From positions 1-41,569 of the IMG/VR virus record IMGVR_UViG_3300025116_000096: a DNA stretch of 41,569 nt; one strand, 5' to 3'. Below, in pieces: positions 39,333 to 41,569 of the stretch; the stretch's first letter is position 1; every line of letters begins with the position of its first letter. Origin of the DNA: a virus. The translations under genes and the position numbers were made by a program. The notes under the pieces are model-generated. The model ran no database searches, was not told where the DNA came from, and saw only the letters and a list, made by a program, of their open reading frames with translations.

Positions 39333-40229
39333 ATGCCTAACTACAACAAAATTAGCCAAGAAATCGCAACCGAAGCTGCTTTAAATCCAGAGCCTGCAGC
39401 TGATGCTGTTAGACATAGATATTTAGCAAAACTGCATACTCATACGAAAAGAAACGTAATCTGCTACTACTCCGGATTTCTTTCATTTCCAGGCGTTGCA
39501 AACACTGCAATTAACGACTCAGACAAAAATGGCTTTATGAACGCCATCAGCGGAATCGATACAACTCAAGGCCTAGACCTCATACTACACACTCCTGGGG
39601 GCGACATAGCAGCAACAGAGTCGATTGTTGACTACCTCAGAGATGTCTTTAAAGGCGATATAAGAGCCATAATCCCACAGATAGCGATGTCGGCAGGAAC
39701 TATGATTTCCTGCTCTTGCAAAGAAATAGTTATGGGAAATCACTCAAACCTAGGCCCGATAGACCCTCAGTTCGGTGGACTTGCTGCGCAAAGCATAATA
39801 GAAGAATTCAATTTTGCCGCAGGCCAAATACTTAAAGACCCAAACTACGCGCATGTATGGCGACCAATCATCGAAAAGTACCATCCAACATTACTAACAT
39901 CCTGTGTGCACGCGATATCTTGGTCAAAAGAAATGGTTACTAAATGGTTGGAGACAGGTATGTTCGTCAGTCATGCTAATGCAAACGCGATGGCATTGAA
40001 TGTGACAAATGTTCTCGGTGATCACGCAAATCAAAAAACTCACTCTCGGCACATATCTCGTGATGAATTAAAAAGACTGGGCCTGGTTATTACCGATCTT
40101 GAATCAGATAAGGTCTTTCAAGATTATGTTCTATCAATTCACCATTGCTTTATTCACGTCATGTCTTCAAAAAATATAACTAAGATAATCGAGAACCATC
40201 AGGGAAATGCGATAGTTTCTGTCAGCTAA
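39333..40229 (+). CDS. SDH-family Clp-fold serine proteinase (298 aa)
   Basis: Member of the ClpP/crotonase-like fold class. Visible: DLILHTPGGDI (residues ~82-92), the nucleophile Ser120 in IAMSAGTM and the GPIDPQFGG loop (141-149) typical of the SDH/SppA-like group, with a central helical insert to about residue 215. No signal peptide or membrane segment, so it is cytosolic. The gene is AT-richer than the virion genes. It converges with int, and is the last accessory gene before the integrase. Possible host-protein or defence role. Its relatives are annotated as serine dehydrogenase proteinases; the substrate is unknown. Confidence 0.85.
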   Translation: MPNYNKISQEIATEAALNPEPAADAVRHRYLAKLHTHTKRNVICYYSGFLSFPGVANTAINDSDKNGFMNAISGIDTTQGLDLILHTPGGDIAATESIVDYLRDVFKGDIRAIIPQIAMSAGTMISCSCKEIVMGNHSNLGPIDPQFGGLAAQSIIEEFNFAAGQILKDPNYAHVWRPIIEKYHPTLLTSCVHAISWSKEMVTKWLETGMFVSHANANAMALNVTNVLGDHANQKTHSRHISRDELKRLGLVITDLESDKVFQDYVLSIHHCFIHVMSSKNITKIIENHQGNAIVSVS

Positions 40230-40244
40230 CTTTCTGATATTATG

Positions 40245-40277
40245 GATGCTCCCTGATTATCATAGTTCGGGAGTATC
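40245..40277. terminator. Hairpin between convergent proteinase and integrase genes
   Basis: GATGCTCCC (40245-40253) pairs with GGGAGTATC (40269-40277) with one G-U pair. It lies 15 bases after the proteinase stop, between converging genes. T-runs are poor, so I rate it as weak. The remaining ~50 bases to the int stop hold nothing recognised. Confidence 0.35.
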
Positions 40278-40330
40278 GCCCCTCTTTTGTTTCAATCACA
40301 CCATATTAGAAAATCACTTATTAGCTTATT

Positions 40331-41569
40331 TTAAACGACTTTTAAAGACCTCTTACCTGACATACTCATATTGCCTGTTGCGGCTGATTCAATATGGTCA
40401 CTCCACCACTGCATCAGAACTCGCCGCCGCTCAATGTACTGAGCTCGGTTGTAAGCAATGCGAACCTGATCTTTATCCATGTGCGCCAAAGCAGCTTCGA
40501 TAACATCGTGATCGAAGCCACGTTCGTTTAATGTCGTACTGGCCAGCGCCCTAAATCCATGAGATACCAATCGACCAGCAAAGCCCATACGTTGCAAAGC
40601 CCGGTTGACCGTCTCTGGGCCGCTGGGTTTTGCGATGTTTCTATCGCCAGGGAATATGTATTTACTTGTGCTGCTTATTGGCTTCATGAACTCCAAAATG
40701 GCAAGCGTTTGCTTGGTCAGCGGTACAGAGTGAGCTCGGCGTTTTTTCATCCGCTCCGGACCTATATTCCAGAGCTTATTCTCAAAGTCGATTTCATCCC
40801 ATCGAGCACCGGCCGCTTCACCAGGGCGAACCATTGTGTGTAATTGAAATTCAAGTAAGCAGCGGGTTGTAATGCGTATCTGAGCATAGCTGACAGCAGC
40901 CATTAATTCGGGCAGTTCGTCGGGCTTAATGGTTGGCATGTTTTGCGACTTGGCAGTGACAAAAGCAGCCTTCGCACCAGCCAGCTTGTTAAACTCAAGA
41001 ACGCCAACGTTCACACACCAGTTCATCAACTCGTTCACGCGCTGACAAAGCCTACCGATCAACTCTAATTTTTCACTGGCTTCAAGCGGCTTTAAGGCAT
41101 TAATCAGTATCGGAGCTGTCAGATCATTAATGGGTATCTTACCTATGTCAGGGAAAAGGTGATTCTTGAATGAGTTTTCAATATTGAAAGCATGCCGCGA
41201 ACTTATCTCAGTGAATTTTACTTCAAACCATTTTTTGGCCACAGATTGAAAATCGGTGCTGAGTTCCCGGCGTCGACGGTCTGAATTGTCATCAAGCCAT
41301 TTTTGAGGATCAACGTTCTGCGCCAGCAACTCCCTAAAATCAGAGCGCGACTTTCGGGCAGCCGCCAAACCAGTATCTGGATATGTGCCAATTTTGAGAT
41401 TGTTACGCTTGTTTAGATAAGGCCTTTTGTAACTGAACACCCAAGATTTGGTTCCAGAAACAGCGATCCGCAGCTCTAAACCATCACCATCGTAAAGTGT
41501 AAAAGGTTTGTCCTTTGCCTTTGTATTTCGAACTTCAGTATCGCTCAAAGGCCTTGTTTTTCTTGCCAT
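40331..41569 (-). CDS. int: P4-type integrase (412 aa)
   Basis: Tyrosine recombinase that integrates and excises the prophage. The N-terminal arm-binding domain of the DUF4102 type opens MARKTRPLSDTEVRNTKAKD; catalytic residues are Arg248 (TMVRPGE), a Lys in MKKRRAH, His337/Arg340 (SHGFRA), His363 (LAHMDK) and Tyr373 (IAYNRA). Such integrases usually use a tRNA gene or tmRNA as attB, placed just upstream of int. The start ATG lies at the very last bases of the window, so the att site lies outside. It is the second tyrosine recombinase of this element. Confidence 0.95.
   Translation of the reverse strand: MARKTRPLSDTEVRNTKAKDKPFTLYDGDGLELRIAVSGTKSWVFSYKRPYLNKRNNLKIGTYPDTGLAAARKSRSDFRELLAQNVDPQKWLDDNSDRRRRELSTDFQSVAKKWFEVKFTEISSRHAFNIENSFKNHLFPDIGKIPINDLTAPILINALKPLEASEKLELIGRLCQRVNELMNWCVNVGVLEFNKLAGAKAAFVTAKSQNMPTIKPDELPELMAAVSYAQIRITTRCLLEFQLHTMVRPGEAAGARWDEIDFENKLWNIGPERMKKRRAHSVPLTKQTLAILEFMKPISSTSKYIFPGDRNIAKPSGPETVNRALQRMGFAGRLVSHGFRALASTTLNERGFDHDVIEAALAHMDKDQVRIAYNRAQYIERRRVLMQWWSDHIESAATGNMSMSGKRSLKVV

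Noticed and set aside
1-41569. tRNA genes, transposases, reverse transcriptase or DGR, and CRISPR-Cas genes
   Set aside because: I looked for cloverleaf-like segments, DDE or RT motifs and repeat arrays and saw none that I could support; a tRNA scan would be decisive for short RNA genes.

Overview
The window is almost entirely an inducible-looking temperate siphophage (prophage) genome with lambda-like gene order, probably integrated in a gammaproteobacterium. The host guess (an Alteromonadales/Chromatiaceae-type aquatic bacterium) is inference from moderate GC, gammaproteobacterial-type promoters, a LexA box of the enterobacterial type and RdgC; no host gene is clearly present. The right edge falls exactly on the start codon of a P4-type integrase, whose attachment site normally lies just upstream of that start, so the prophage boundary is probably just beyond base 41569. 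On the left the tail operon runs off the window, so the host-recognition genes are probably missing.

Layout. (1) 1-18444, minus strand: morphogenesis genes. Read in transcription order they are TerS, TerL (lambda gpA type), a small head-joining protein, lambda-type portal, a ClpP-like protease fused to a Mu gpT-like major capsid protein, DUF2190 capsid cement, head-tail adaptors, gpZ-like and terminator-like tail proteins, tail tube, tape measure and tail-tip proteins. Intrinsic terminators sit just after the capsid and tail-tube genes. (2) 18456-21839, minus: a SAR endolysin, Rz/Rz1 spanins, a holin, a LamG-like protein, a permuted NlpC/P60 hydrolase and two small unknowns, all upstream of the terminase genes. 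(3) 21840-23313: control region with a perfect LexA box, a divergent plus-strand gene, two tandem dyads, a DUF4406 gene and a terminator. (4) 23314-29324, minus: early rightward-type operon: cro-position gene, small genes, replication proteins O (with five origin iterons inside the gene) and P, a second tyrosine recombinase, an HTH regulator, a Q-type antiterminator and a membrane protein. (5) 29325-32023: immunity region. A repressor without a peptidase domain faces the cro-position gene across a promoter/operator. A near-identical 22-bp operator precedes the opposite early operon, as OR and OL do in lambda. Between them is an AT-rich four-gene minus-strand cassette of membrane and secreted proteins, in the place lambda carries rexAB. 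(6) 32024-38773, plus: a tightly overlapping early operon with two winged-helix-like proteins, a frameshifted gene, rdgC, a cytosine-C5 methyltransferase, a DUF550 protein, SSB, an AlpA/Xis-like protein and many small unknowns. (7) 38774-41569: non-coding regulatory DNA, a small gene between terminators, a Clp-fold (SDH-type) serine proteinase and the integrase.

How it may work: the repressor would hold both early promoters shut through the paired operators. It lacks an autocleavage domain, so induction by DNA damage could act through the LexA-controlled plus-strand gene at 21894; this is the most testable new hypothesis here. After induction, pL-like and pR-like transcripts would supply recombination/modification and replication functions, Q would then license the late operon, and the lysis genes would be read first and the tail genes last.
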